From contig NZ_JADOTX010000001.1 in assembly GCF_015751765.1 (NCBI RefSeq), positions 6,200,001-6,264,000 on the forward strand: 64,000 nucleotides of DNA, given 5' to 3'. This document shows positions 42,456 to 51,582 of the stretch, piece after piece (position 1 is the first letter of the stretch; each line of letters opens with the position of its first letter). This DNA is from Micromonospora ureilytica. Lineage in GTDB: Bacteria; Actinomycetota; Actinomycetes; Mycobacteriales; Micromonosporaceae. A program made the translations under genes and the position numbers. Below the pieces are notes generated by a model. It ran no database searches. It was not told where the DNA came from and saw only the letters and a program-made list of their open reading frames with translations.

Positions 42456-43838
42456 AAAACGCCGCCGGGCGCCGGCTCGTCAGCCACCGGCTCGCTGCCC
42501 CGATCGGTGCACGCCGGCTACGCGCTCGGTTCACTGGCGACCGGAGCGTTCGGCACCGTGCCCGGTCTGCTGCTGTTGCCGTACCTGACCGACACCCTGG
42601 GCGTGGCCGCCGGGCTGGCCGCACTGCTGGTGCTGCTGCCCAAGGCATGGGACGTGTTGGTCAACCCGGTCGCGGGGCGGATCTCCGACCGCACCCGGTC
42701 GCAGTGGGGCGCCCGCCGGCCGTACCTGCTCGTCGCCGGCCTCGCGCTCGCCGTCCTGTTCGCGTCGATCTTCGCGGCGCCCTTCGGTAACGGTCCGGCC
42801 GCCGTGGCGTACGTGGCGTTCGCCTTCCTCGCCACCGCCACCGCGTTCGCCTTCTTCCAGGTGCCGTACGTGGCGATGCCGGCGGAGCTGACCGGCGACT
42901 ACGCCGAGCGCACCCGGTTGATGACCTGGCGGATCGCGGTGCTGGCGCTGGCCATCCTGGTCTCCGGCGCGGTCGCGCCGCTGGTGGTGAGCGCCGGTGG
43001 TGACGGCGTGGCCGGGCACCGCTGGATGGGCCTGTTCGTGGCGGTGCTGATCGCCCTCGGCGCCCTCGGCGCGTTCCTCGGCACCCGTTCCGCGCCGACC
43101 GGCACGGTGGGCGAGAGCGAGCCGACCCTGCGCGCCCAGCTCGCCGTGGCCGGCGCCAACCGCCCGTTCCGGGCGCTGCTGATCTGCTTCGTGGTGCAGT
43201 CCGCCGGGGTGGCGACGATCCTGGCCGGGGTCAACTACTTCGCGGGACAGATCCTGCGCGACGAGGAGAGCGGGCCGACGCTGCTCTTCGTCTGCTTCGT
43301 CGGACCGGCGCTGCTGGTGATGCCGATCTGGAGCCGGATCGGTGCCCGGCTGGGCAAGCGGACCGCGCTGGTCGTCGCCTCACTGATCCTCGCCGTCGGT
43401 GCGTTCGCACTGGTCGCCGCGCCGGTGCTGCCGCCGGTCGCCGTCTACCTCGTGGTCGCGCTGCTCGGTGTGGGGTACGCCGGGCAGCAGGTCTTCGCGC
43501 TGGCGATGTTGCCGGACTGCATCGCGCACGAGACGGCGCGCACCGGTCGACGGCAGGCGGGCGTCTTCACCGGGCTGTGGACCGCCGGGGAGACCTTCGG
43601 CCTGGCGCTCGGCCCGGGCATCTACGGACTTGTGCTCCAGCTGTCCGGCTACGTGTCCTCCGACACCGGCTCGGCGGCGGCCCAGTCCGACACAGCAAGG
43701 CTGGGCGTCCTCCTCGGTTTCACGCTGATCCCAGCCCTCCTGATCGCTCCCCCCATCCTCCTGCTCCGCCAGTACACCCTCACCGCCCACAGCGACCGGG
43801 TCGATCATGGAGTTGTGCTGGGGGACGAAAGCCGTTGA
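42453..43838 (+). CDS. MFS transporter, GPH-like (sugar/cation symporter family)
   Basis: 461-residue 12-helix carrier. YALGSLATGAFGTVPGLLLLPYL and KAWDVLVNPVAGRISDRTRSQWGARRPYLL are typical of the glycoside-pentoside-hexuronide symporter group. Substrate unknown. Its last 12 codons (VDHGVVLGDESR) and stop lie inside the 75-base GATC-rooted hairpin element at 43800-43874, so the natural C-terminus has probably been replaced or extended by the repeat. Confidence 0.88.
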   Translation: MKTPPGAGSSATGSLPRSVHAGYALGSLATGAFGTVPGLLLLPYLTDTLGVAAGLAALLVLLPKAWDVLVNPVAGRISDRTRSQWGARRPYLLVAGLALAVLFASIFAAPFGNGPAAVAYVAFAFLATATAFAFFQVPYVAMPAELTGDYAERTRLMTWRIAVLALAILVSGAVAPLVVSAGGDGVAGHRWMGLFVAVLIALGALGAFLGTRSAPTGTVGESEPTLRAQLAVAGANRPFRALLICFVVQSAGVATILAGVNYFAGQILRDEESGPTLLFVCFVGPALLVMPIWSRIGARLGKRTALVVASLILAVGAFALVAAPVLPPVAVYLVVALLGVGYAGQQVFALAMLPDCIAHETARTGRRQAGVFTGLWTAGETFGLALGPGIYGLVLQLSGYVSSDTGSAAAQSDTARLGVLLGFTLIPALLIAPPILLLRQYTLTAHSDRVDHGVVLGDESR

Positions 43839-43874
43839 CCGTCACGAGAAGGGCACCATGACTCCATGATCGAC
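43800..43874. repeat. GATC-rooted hairpin element (75 bases) bridging two genes
   Basis: The outer arms GTCGATCATGGAGT and ACTCCATGATCGAC are perfect over 14 bases. The left half encodes the end and stop of the MFS gene, and the right arm contains the ATG of the next gene. It is similar over its whole length to 29267-29341. Confidence 0.8.
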
Positions 43875-45374
43875 GAGAACAGGGTTGAGGCAGGGGCGCT
43901 TTCCGCCGCCGGGGTTCCCGCCGAACGAGTTCTTGAGGAGGTTCGGCAGTTGCGGGGCGCGGACCGGCCCACCCACGGGGGACGGCTGTTCGCGTACGTC
44001 TACGACCCGGCGGTGCCCGGGCTGGACGAGCTGGCCGCCAGCGCCCACCGGGAGAGCGCGCACGTCAACGGGTTGGACCCGACCGCGTTCCCGTCCCTGC
44101 TGGCCATGGAGAACGCGCTCGTCGGCGCCGCCGGCCGGGTGCTGGGCGCCGGCCCGGGCACCACCGCCCCGGACGTCGTCGGCAGCGTCACCAGCGGCGG
44201 CACCGAGTCGCTGATCCTCGCCGTCAAGGCGGCCCGGGACGCCCACCCGGAGATCACCGAACCCCGGATCCTGGTGCCGTCGAGCGCGCACGCGGCATTC
44301 GCCAAGGCGGCGCACTACCTGCGGGTGGCGCTGGACGTCGTGCCGGTCTCCCCGGACACGCTGCGTCCCGACCCGGCCGCGATGGCCGCCGCGATCCGCC
44401 CGGAGACGGTGCTGGTCGCCTGCTCCGCGCCGTCGTACGCGCACGGCGTGGTGGACCCGGTCACGCAGATCGCGGCCGCCGCGGCCGAGGCCGGGGTGCG
44501 CTGCCACGTGGACGCCTGCTTCGGCGGCTGGACGCTGCCGTACCTGCGCCGCCTCGGGGAGCCGGTGCCGGCGTTCGACTTCGCGGTGCCCGGGGTCACC
44601 TCCATCTCGGTCGACCTGCACAAGTACGCGTACGCGCCGAAGGGGGTGTCGGTGCTGCTGCACCGCGACGCCACCCTGCGCGCCCCGCAGTACTTCGCGT
44701 ACGCCGACTGGCCCGGCTACACGATGATCAACCCGGTGATCGCATCCACCCGCTCGGGCGGGCCGATCGCCGCCGCGTACGCCACAGTGCGGCACCTCGG
44801 CGACGACGGTTACCTGCGGCTGGCCGCCGTCACCCGCGACGCGGTCGCCGGCCTGGCCGACGCGGTCCGTGCCGTCGACGGGTTGCGGCTGATGGCCGAA
44901 CCCGAGTCGACGGTGGTCTGCTTCACCGCCACCGAGGGTGGCCCCGACCTGTTCGTCCTGGTCGACGAGCTGACCGCCCGGGGCTGGCACACCCAACCCC
45001 AGCTCTCGTACGCCGGTCTGCCCGCCAGCGTGCACCTCACGGTGACCGCCGCTGTCGCGCCCCGGGTCGCCGAGTTCGGGCCGGACCTCACCGACGCGGT
45101 GGCCGCGGCCAGGTCCGCCGGCCCGGTGCGGCTGCCCGCCGAGCTGACAGCCCTGGTCGGTGCCCTGACTCCCGAGGCGCTCACCCCGGACCTGGTCGTC
45201 GGCCTGGCCGCCGGCCTCGGTCTGGGCGGCGAGCCGGGGTCGGACGCGGGGCCACTCCCGGAGCGGATGGCGCTTGTGAACACGCTGCTCGACGCCGCGC
45301 CATCGGCGTTGCGCGAGCGGTTGCTCGTGGAATTCGTCAGCCTGCTCCAGCGCCCCACCTGGGCGCCCAGCTGA
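43866..45374 (+). CDS. PLP-dependent decarboxylase/lyase (group II, sphingosine-phosphate-lyase-like)
   Basis: 502-residue PLP enzyme. The PLP lysine is Lys253 in SVDLHKYAYAPKG, His and Asp ligands lie in HVDACFGGW, and SGGTESLILAVKAAR forms the phosphate-binding loop. This resembles the L-tyrosine/glutamate decarboxylase and sphingosine-1-phosphate lyase group. The only reasonable start, ATG 43866, lies in the right arm of the hairpin element. GAAGGG upstream at about 12 bases is a weak ribosome site. The C-terminal 80 residues form an extra helical segment. Substrate unknown. Confidence 0.88.
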   Translation: MIDENRVEAGALSAAGVPAERVLEEVRQLRGADRPTHGGRLFAYVYDPAVPGLDELAASAHRESAHVNGLDPTAFPSLLAMENALVGAAGRVLGAGPGTTAPDVVGSVTSGGTESLILAVKAARDAHPEITEPRILVPSSAHAAFAKAAHYLRVALDVVPVSPDTLRPDPAAMAAAIRPETVLVACSAPSYAHGVVDPVTQIAAAAAEAGVRCHVDACFGGWTLPYLRRLGEPVPAFDFAVPGVTSISVDLHKYAYAPKGVSVLLHRDATLRAPQYFAYADWPGYTMINPVIASTRSGGPIAAAYATVRHLGDDGYLRLAAVTRDAVAGLADAVRAVDGLRLMAEPESTVVCFTATEGGPDLFVLVDELTARGWHTQPQLSYAGLPASVHLTVTAAVAPRVAEFGPDLTDAVAAARSAGPVRLPAELTALVGALTPEALTPDLVVGLAAGLGLGGEPGSDAGPLPERMALVNTLLDAAPSALRERLLVEFVSLLQRPTWAPS

Positions 45375-45386
45375 GCCTGTGCCAAG

Positions 45387-45415
45387 GGGCCCGGCCGTCA
45401 GTACCGGCCGGGCCC
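45387..45415 (+). terminator. 11-bp stem terminator after the decarboxylase gene
   Basis: GGGCCCGGCCG paired with CGGCCGGGCCC around 7 bases, 13 bases after the stop. Confidence 0.7.
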
Positions 45416-45507
45416 GATCGGCCGGGTCAGGAAATCGACTGTCGTGTGGGGGACTGAATGGCGAGGCGGGGTCGGACGCGGGGCCAGCGCCCGCGTGGTG
45501 AGCGGAG

Positions 45508-45552
45508 CGCCGGCCGCGTCGTACGCCCCCGTGGCGTACGACGCGGCCGGCG
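45508..45552 (-). terminator. 20-bp perfect stem terminator between convergent genes
   Basis: Arms 45508-45527 and 45533-45552 (CGCCGGCCGCGTCGTACGCC and complement), 5-base loop. It ends 4 bases before the stop of the minus-strand membrane protein gene and so serves that gene; it may also back up the terminator at 45387. Confidence 0.8.
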
Positions 45553-45556
45553 ACCG

Positions 45557-46762
45557 TCAGCCGTAGGTAATCGTCATCTGAACCAGGTTGTTGGCCCTGT
45601 TGACGTCCGGCAGGACATCACGTTCGCTGTCCATCGGCTGGACGTCCACGTCCGCCTTGTCCGTGCTCAGCGTGATCCCTTCGAGCACCCGGAAGTCCAG
45701 GTCCAGCCGCATCTCCGCCCCGGCGGCCAGCCGACCCAGGCGGCAGGTGATCGGTTCAACGGTGTCGTGGACGCCCACGCACGGGTCCCACCCGTCGACG
45801 TCCGCGCGCACCGCTGCGGGCACGCCCAACCGCAGCACCACGTGGGTGACCGGGCCCGTGCCCCGGTTACGAATCCGCACCGTGGCCGTACCCGTCCGGG
45901 AGCCGTCGTCCGCAGTTCTCAGCACGAGGTCGCCGGTGGTGACGGCGACGTCCGCCAGGTTCGGGTTCGGACCGAAGCTCGTCGGCCCGGAGACCTGGCT
46001 GAAGGCGTCACCCTCCCAGCGGTAGCTCCGCCACTGCCGTTGTGACCACCTGGCGTTCCAGCCACCCCCGGGAGCGATGTCACCGACCTGAACGCGAACC
46101 GTGCCGTCGCCCACGACATCCAGAGCGAACAGCCACTCCGGCTTGTCGATGGTGGTCGCGACCACCCGGCCGACAGTCGTCGCCTTTCCTTCCTTGTCCC
46201 TGTCGAAGGCGACCACCTGCATCGGCCCGCGGGTGCCGAGCACGCACTGCACGAGCGCCACGGTCTCCACCGCGCCGTCCCCGTCGATGTCGCCGTGGTC
46301 GAGCGCCAGGAGCCAGTTCGCGCCCTCCCGGGCGTCGGCGGTGAGCCGCGTCTGCGACGTCGGGCAGCCTGGTCCGGCCCGCCATGCCGGCAGCGCCACC
46401 GGGACCCCCAGGAGTTGGGCCCGGCTGAACCGGCCGTCCGGCACGGGGGTGGTCGGGCTGGCACTGGTTCCGGTAGGGCTGGGGGTTGGACTCGTCGGCA
46501 TCGGCGTCGGCGACGCCGACACGCTCGGCGTCGGCTCGACCGGACCGGGCCGGTGGTCCGGGCCGCTCATCGCCGCGTATCCGACGGCCGATCCGCCGAC
46601 CAGGGCGAGCGCCGTCGTGGCACTGGCGGCCAGCCGGCGTCGGCCGCGGCCTCGTACCGTCCGTCGGACGGCGGCAGGTCCCGGCGCCTCGACCTCCGCC
46701 AGCGCGGTACGGCGGTATCGGGCAAACTCCTCGGAGAGGTCAAGAATCTCCTGCTCAGACAT
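45557..46762 (-). CDS. Membrane partner of the ECF sigma factor (candidate anti-sigma/sensor protein)
   Basis: 401-residue protein. A cytoplasmic helical N-terminus (LSEEFARYRRTALAEVEAPG) and a basic stretch precede one membrane helix (about 45-62). A Pro/Ser/Thr-rich spacer leads to an extracellular part with an Asp-rich HGDIDGDGAVE segment resembling FG-GAP/calcium-loop repeats, and then a beta-rich domain resembling CARDB/DUF11-type modules. It starts 8 bases inside the end of the sigma gene, so the pair is translationally coupled. The topology fits an anti-sigma or sensor protein, but no ZAS zinc motif is present. Confidence 0.78.
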   Translation of the reverse strand: MSEQEILDLSEEFARYRRTALAEVEAPGPAAVRRTVRGRGRRRLAASATTALALVGGSAVGYAAMSGPDHRPGPVEPTPSVSASPTPMPTSPTPSPTGTSASPTTPVPDGRFSRAQLLGVPVALPAWRAGPGCPTSQTRLTADAREGANWLLALDHGDIDGDGAVETVALVQCVLGTRGPMQVVAFDRDKEGKATTVGRVVATTIDKPEWLFALDVVGDGTVRVQVGDIAPGGGWNARWSQRQWRSYRWEGDAFSQVSGPTSFGPNPNLADVAVTTGDLVLRTADDGSRTGTATVRIRNRGTGPVTHVVLRLGVPAAVRADVDGWDPCVGVHDTVEPITCRLGRLAAGAEMRLDLDFRVLEGITLSTDKADVDVQPMDSERDVLPDVNRANNLVQMTITYG

Positions 46763-47309
46763 CCCGCACCTCCTCTCTGGTGTCGCGCAGGTGTGTGGCG
46801 AGCGCAGTCCGGCCCCGATGCAGCCAGGACTTGACAGTCCCTTCCGCTACCTGTTCCTGGGCGGCGATCTCGGCGACCGTCAGGTCAGCGAGGTAGTGCA
46901 GTACTACGGCCCGCCGCTGCTTCGGCGGCAACTTCGCCAACGCGGCGTCGACGACGATCCGGTCGGGGCTCGGCTCCGCGACGTGTGTCTCCCGTTGCCG
47001 CAGCAGCCACTGCTGGGCGGTCCGCAGCCGCCGCCAGCGGTTGTGGCCGAGGTTCCAGGCGACCCGACGGACCCAGGCCAGGGGGTCCTCGTATCCGGCG
47101 AGCCGGTCCCAGCGGGCGTACGCCCGACAGAACGCCTCCTGAACCAGTTCCTGCGCCTGCCCGCGGTCACCCGTGTACGCGGTCAGCTGCACCACCAGGC
47201 CACGGAAGTGGGCGTGGTAGAAATCGTCGAAGACCAGCTCTGCCGGCGCGGAGGTTGCGGTTCCCGGTGGGTCCGGCGGGCGTCCACCCACCCGCACGTC
47301 TCTTGTCAC
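46755..47309 (-). CDS. ECF sigma factor (SigE family)
   Basis: 184-residue extracytoplasmic-function sigma factor. Region 2 covers DDFYHAHFRGLVVQLTAYTGD and AQELVQEAFCRAYARWDRL. Region 4 covers LPPKQRRAVVLHYLADLTVAEIAAQ and GTVKSWLHRGR. The GTG at 47309 is chosen for GGGGAGGA about 10 bases upstream, and a longer frame is possible. A membrane partner gene overlaps its end. AACC-rich sequence upstream (complement of about 47370-47390) could be its own ECF -35, a weak observation. Confidence 0.93.
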   Translation of the reverse strand: MTRDVRVGGRPPDPPGTATSAPAELVFDDFYHAHFRGLVVQLTAYTGDRGQAQELVQEAFCRAYARWDRLAGYEDPLAWVRRVAWNLGHNRWRRLRTAQQWLLRQRETHVAEPSPDRIVVDAALAKLPPKQRRAVVLHYLADLTVAEIAAQEQVAEGTVKSWLHRGRTALATHLRDTREEVRDV

Positions 47310-47510
47310 AAGCACTCGTCCTCCCCGTGGCGGCCGCGGGCGGTGTGTTCGCCAGCACCGGTCACACAACCGAGCGTGCCGGTAGGTTGCGCGTCAATCG
47401 CCGCCGAACGCTGTCGGCTCGGGGACAACTGGCGGGGCGCTCAGACCGCTCACCGCCGGACCGTACGGACGTCAGCTGTGATTCACTGTCGCTGAGGAGA
47501 GGGGGCGGTC

Positions 47511-48092
47511 GTGCAGCTACCGGCAGTGCTCGGTGAGCCGATCCGGTTCGTGCTGAACTGGGGCCGCCGCTACTCGCTCTGGGTGTTCAACTTCGGCCTG
47601 GCCTGCTGTGCCATCGAGTTCATCGCCACCAGCATGGGTCGGCACGACTTCATCCGACTCGGCGTGATCCCGTTCGCCCACGGCCCCCGCCAGGCCGACC
47701 TGATGGTGGTCTCCGGCACGGTGACCGACAAGATGGCCCCGGCGATCAAGCGGCTCTACGACCAGATGCCCGAGCCGAAGTACGTCATCTCGTTCGGTGC
47801 CTGCTCCAACTGCGGCGGCCCCTACTGGGACTCGTACTCGGTGACCAAGGGCGTCGACCAGCTCATCCCGGTCGACGTGTACGTGCCCGGCTGCCCGCCC
47901 CGGCCGGAGGCGCTGCTGCACGGCATCCTGCGCCTTCAGGAGAAGATCGCCGCCGAGCAGTCCGGCATCGGCGGTGTGCCACAACGGGACGTGCTGGCCG
48001 CGCCGCTGGACGCCCCGCCCCGCGAGGCCGCCGCCCCACGCTCGGTGGACTCGCTCACCGCCCCACCGGTACGCCCACCCGCCGCGAACTGA
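47511..48092 (+). CDS. nuoB: NADH-quinone oxidoreductase subunit B (NuoB)
   Basis: 193-residue peripheral-arm subunit that carries the terminal N2 [4Fe-4S] cluster. Ligands Cys32-Cys33 (ACCAIEF), Cys98 (FGACSNCGG) and Cys128 (PGCPPRPE) are all present. About 40 residues of Pro/Ala-rich tail are extra. The GTG start is preceded by a GAGGAGAGGG stretch. It is the first of the scattered complex I genes in the window and is separated from nuoC by DUF2252 and alcohol dehydrogenase genes. Confidence 0.95.
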   Translation: MQLPAVLGEPIRFVLNWGRRYSLWVFNFGLACCAIEFIATSMGRHDFIRLGVIPFAHGPRQADLMVVSGTVTDKMAPAIKRLYDQMPEPKYVISFGACSNCGGPYWDSYSVTKGVDQLIPVDVYVPGCPPRPEALLHGILRLQEKIAAEQSGIGGVPQRDVLAAPLDAPPREAAAPRSVDSLTAPPVRPPAAN

Positions 48093-48130
48093 CGGCGGTG
48101 GGCCGCCGCCCCGTTGTGGACCGGCCGCAC

Positions 48131-48146
48131 TAGCCTGCGGACTATG
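48131..48146 (+). promoter_or_regulatory. Leaderless-type promoter: TAGCCT, 7 bases, then ATG
   Basis: TAGCCT (48131-48136) lies 7 bases before the ATG at 48144. Confidence 0.5.
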
Positions 48147-49460
48147 AGCAGCTCAGCGGACCAGCGGTCCGCCCACATCGTCGACGTGCTCACCGAGGAG
48201 TTCGGCGCGTCGATGGCGATCGACCCGGCCGCCTTCCGCCGCAAGTTCCGCAAGATGGCGGCTTCCCCGTTCGCCTTCTACCGGGGCAGTGCCGCGCTGT
48301 TCTACGCCGACCAGCTCGGCGACTTCGCCGACGACCGGTTCCTGGACGAGCAGACCAGCCGGGTGTGGATCCACGGTGACCTGCACGCGGAGAACTTCGG
48401 CACCTACATGAACGCCTCCGGGCAGCTGGTGTTCAACGTCAACGACTTCGACGAGGCGTACGTCGGGCCGTTCACCTGGGACCTGCGCCGGCTCGCGGCC
48501 AGCGTGGCGCTGCTCGGCTACGGCAAGGCGCTCTCCGACACGGCGATCGGGGAACTGGTGGCCGGGTTCGCCCGGTCGTACCTGACCGAACTGCGGGCCA
48601 TCGCCGCCGGCGGTGACGACGCGATCGGCTCGATCACCCTTGACAACGCCGACGGGGTGCTGCGCCGGGTGCTCCAGCGGGCCCGGCTCAACACCCGCGT
48701 CGACCTGCTCGCCGCGCAGACCACCATCGACAACTACGAGCGACGCTTCTCCGTCGGCGACGGGGTCTTCGAGATCGACGACGCCACCCGGGACCTGGTC
48801 AGCGCCGCCTTCCTGGACTACCTGGGCACCCTGCCAACCGCCTCGACGCAGCTCCGCCCGGTGGCGGCGCGGATCAAGGACGTGGTGCTGCGCAAGGGGG
48901 TGGGCATCGGCTCGGCCGGGCTACCGTCGTACAACCTGCTGCTGGAGGGGCACACCCAGGCACTGGAGAACGATGTCGTCATCTACATGAAGCAGGCGCA
49001 GGTGCCGGCCGTGGCGCGGTACGTCACCGACGAGTCGGTCCGTGGCTACTTCCAGCACCAGGGGCACCGGACCGCCGAGTCGCAGCGGGCGTTGCAGGCG
49101 CACGCCGACCCGTGGCTGGGCTTCACCGAGCTGAACGGGACCGGTCAGCTCGTCGCCGAGGTCTCCCCGTACGCCGCCGACCTGGACTGGTCGGACGTGA
49201 ACGAGCCGGAGGAGCTGACCGGGGTTCTCGTCGACCTTGGCCGGGCGGTGGCCCGGATGCATTCGGTGGCCGACGACGAATCCAGTCACGACCTGGTGGA
49301 CTACTCCACCGAGGAGGCGATCGTCGCGGCGGTGGACACCGACGAGCCGGGTTTCGTCGCCCACCTGGTGGACTTCGCGCACGCGTACGGGGTGCGCGCC
49401 CGCCAGGACCATCAGCTCTTCGTCGACCTGTTCCGCAACGGTCGGCTGCCGGGCCTCTGA
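48144..49460 (+). CDS. DUF2252 family protein (kinase-like fold)
   Basis: 438-residue DUF2252 protein. HGDLHAEN (His77-Asn84) and NDFDEA (Asp101, Asp103) resemble the catalytic loop and metal-binding aspartates of aminoglycoside-phosphotransferase-like kinases. Substrate unknown. Interposed between complex I genes with its own leaderless promoter, so it is not part of a nuo transcript. Confidence 0.88.
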   Translation: MSSSADQRSAHIVDVLTEEFGASMAIDPAAFRRKFRKMAASPFAFYRGSAALFYADQLGDFADDRFLDEQTSRVWIHGDLHAENFGTYMNASGQLVFNVNDFDEAYVGPFTWDLRRLAASVALLGYGKALSDTAIGELVAGFARSYLTELRAIAAGGDDAIGSITLDNADGVLRRVLQRARLNTRVDLLAAQTTIDNYERRFSVGDGVFEIDDATRDLVSAAFLDYLGTLPTASTQLRPVAARIKDVVLRKGVGIGSAGLPSYNLLLEGHTQALENDVVIYMKQAQVPAVARYVTDESVRGYFQHQGHRTAESQRALQAHADPWLGFTELNGTGQLVAEVSPYAADLDWSDVNEPEELTGVLVDLGRAVARMHSVADDESSHDLVDYSTEEAIVAAVDTDEPGFVAHLVDFAHAYGVRARQDHQLFVDLFRNGRLPGL

Positions 49461-49476
49461 TCGGGCGCGGCGTCGC

Positions 49477-50523
49477 TCAGGACGCGAACTCCAGCACCAC
49501 CTTGATGTCGTCCGGCCCGGGGGTGTACGCGTCGGCGTACCGGTTCACCGGCACCCGCCGGGTGATCAGCGACTCGAGCCAGACCTGGTCGGCGCGGGCG
49601 AGTGCCTGCGCGGCCATGTTCCAGTGCCGGCGGTTGGCGTTCACCGAGCCGAACACCACGTTGTTCTCCAGCACCAACGCCCGGTTGAGAGCCCCGGCGT
49701 CGAAGTCGATGCTCCGGCCACCGCTGGACACCCCGGCCAGGCAGACGATCCCGGTCGGGGCCGCCTTGCACATGACGTCGAGGACCACAGTGGGTGCACC
49801 CGTGCACTCGATCACCACGTCCGGCTCGAAGGGCAGGTCGTTGACCGGCACCGTGTGGTAGGTGGCGCCGAGCCCGGCGACCAGCTCCGGCTTGGGCCCC
49901 TCGGTGTTCCGGTCCAGCACGTGGACGGTGAGGCCACGCTGGGTGCCGAGCAACGCGGCCAGCAGCCCGATCGGCCCGGCCCCGGTCACCAGGACGGTCT
50001 GCGGCTGCCACTCGGCCCGGTGCCCGATCCGTTCGATGTGGTCCCACGCCTTCGCCACCACACTTGTCGGCTCCAGCAGCACACCGACCTGGGCCAGCGC
50101 CGGGTCGAGCCCGACCGCGAACCGCGGTTCGACCCGCCAGCGGTCCCGGGCGAACCCGGCAAGTCCCTTGATGCCGTGTTCGGTGTACTGACCGTTGCGG
50201 CACATGTCCCACTCGCCTACCGCGCAGTTCGAGCAGGGCACCGGATCGGGATACCTGACGATCCCGGCCACCAGGTCACCGGGTCGCAGGGTGCCGCTGG
50301 AATCCTCGATCACCCGACCCAGTGACTCGTGCCCAATGACCAGGCGGTCCGCACCCGGCGGCGCCTCGCCGTACTCCCCGGCGATGATCTCGTGGTCGGT
50401 GCCGCAGATCCCCACCGCCAGCGCCTCGACCAGGACAGAACCCTCCTCGGCAGCCGGCTCCGGCTGATCCTCGACGAGGCTCAGCGAGTTGGCGACCCCT
50501 GGTCTCACTGTCACAGCGCGCAC
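49477..50523 (-). CDS. Zinc-dependent medium-chain dehydrogenase (glucose dehydrogenase-like)
   Basis: 348-residue MDR-family oxidoreductase. The catalytic zinc region is CGTDHEII and IGHESLG, the structural zinc lobe is partial (CSNCAVGEWDMCRNG), and VTGAGPIGLLAA is the NAD(P) loop. The sequence resembles glucose 1-dehydrogenases more than ethanol dehydrogenases. The GTG at 50523 is supported by a G-rich stretch upstream. It is divergent from nuoC. The cofactor and sugar are not determined. Confidence 0.88.
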   Translation of the reverse strand: MRAVTVRPGVANSLSLVEDQPEPAAEEGSVLVEALAVGICGTDHEIIAGEYGEAPPGADRLVIGHESLGRVIEDSSGTLRPGDLVAGIVRYPDPVPCSNCAVGEWDMCRNGQYTEHGIKGLAGFARDRWRVEPRFAVGLDPALAQVGVLLEPTSVVAKAWDHIERIGHRAEWQPQTVLVTGAGPIGLLAALLGTQRGLTVHVLDRNTEGPKPELVAGLGATYHTVPVNDLPFEPDVVIECTGAPTVVLDVMCKAAPTGIVCLAGVSSGGRSIDFDAGALNRALVLENNVVFGSVNANRRHWNMAAQALARADQVWLESLITRRVPVNRYADAYTPGPDDIKVVLEFAS

Positions 50524-50615
50524 GCCCTCATCTTTCCCCGCCGAGACGTGCGCCGCGCGCAAAGCCGGCAGATCGCCGGGGATCGGCGGCGGCCAGGCGC
50601 GGGGCCGGCCGGCAC

Positions 50616-50631
50616 TAGGATCAGCGGCATG
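50616..50631 (+). promoter_or_regulatory. Leaderless-type promoter: TAGGAT, 7 bases, then ATG
   Basis: TAGGAT (50616-50621) is 7 bases before the nuoC ATG at 50629, indicating an independent start for nuoC-nuoH. Confidence 0.5.
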
Positions 50632-51582
50632 ACTCCCGAAGAGGTCGGCGCTCGACTGGTCGCGCTGCTCGCGCCGGTCGAGGCGACCCCGTCGGTCTCC
50701 GGCGGGCAACGGTTCGCCCGGGCCACCGTCGACGTCCCGCCCGCGAGTTGGCTGACAGCGGTTTCCGTCGCCCGTGACGATGCCGAGCTGGCCTGCGACT
50801 TCTTCGACTGGCTCTCCGCCGTCGACGAGTTGGCCGAGGGCTTCGACGTGGTGGCGCACCTCTGGTCGACGCGACTGCGCCACGGCCTGCTGCTGCGTAC
50901 CCGGTTGCCGCGCGGCGCGCCCACTGTCGCCTCGGTCGTCGACATCTACCCCGGCGCCGCCTGGCACGAGCGGGAGACGCACGAGATGTTCGGCATCGAC
51001 TTCGCCGGCCACGGGGAACTGCTGCCGCTGCTGCTGCCCCCGGAGTTCGAGGGCCACCCGCTGCGTAAGGAGTTCGTGCTCGCGTCCCGCGTGGCCAAAC
51101 CCTGGCCGGGTGCGAAGGAACCGGGCGAGTCCGAGGCCGGCGGCGGGCGTCGACCGATCCGCCCGCCCGGTGTCCCCGCTCCGGGCGAGTGGGGGCCCAC
51201 GCCCACCCCGGCCGGCGCAGGTGGCGTGGGGGAGGGCCCGCGTGGCGGCACCCCGGCCAGACCGGCCCGTGAGCGTCCGGCGCGGCCCGCCCCGGGGGCC
51301 CGTCCGGCGCGTACTCCCGGGCCTGCCGGCACCGCCGACGCCCCGGCCCCCGCCGACCAGCCCGCGCCCGACGTTGGCTCGGCCGGTGAGCCTGCGCCCG
51401 GCGTTGGCCCGGCCGACCAGCCTGCGCCCGGCGCAGGCCGGGCCGATCAGCCCGCGCCCGGCGCGACCGCAACTGACAAGCCTGGTGCAGGCTCGGCCGG
51501 CCCGGCCGCATCGGGTGGCGAGCCGATCGCGGACCCGCCGGGCCGCGATGGCCGGGGCGACCACGACGGGGGTACGGCCTGA
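50629..51582 (+). CDS. nuoC: NADH-quinone oxidoreductase subunit C (NuoC) with Pro-rich tail
   Basis: 317-residue protein. The first 165 residues form the 30-kDa subunit domain, ending HERETHEMFGIDF and HPLRKEF. The rest, about 150 residues, is a disordered Pro/Ala/Gly tail with (A/G)DQPAPG-type repeats of about 10 residues, far longer than normal NuoC. No NuoD part is fused. Its stop overlaps the nuoH start (TGATG). Confidence 0.92.
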   Translation: MTPEEVGARLVALLAPVEATPSVSGGQRFARATVDVPPASWLTAVSVARDDAELACDFFDWLSAVDELAEGFDVVAHLWSTRLRHGLLLRTRLPRGAPTVASVVDIYPGAAWHERETHEMFGIDFAGHGELLPLLLPPEFEGHPLRKEFVLASRVAKPWPGAKEPGESEAGGGRRPIRPPGVPAPGEWGPTPTPAGAGGVGEGPRGGTPARPARERPARPAPGARPARTPGPAGTADAPAPADQPAPDVGSAGEPAPGVGPADQPAPGAGRADQPAPGATATDKPGAGSAGPAASGGEPIADPPGRDGRGDHDGGTA

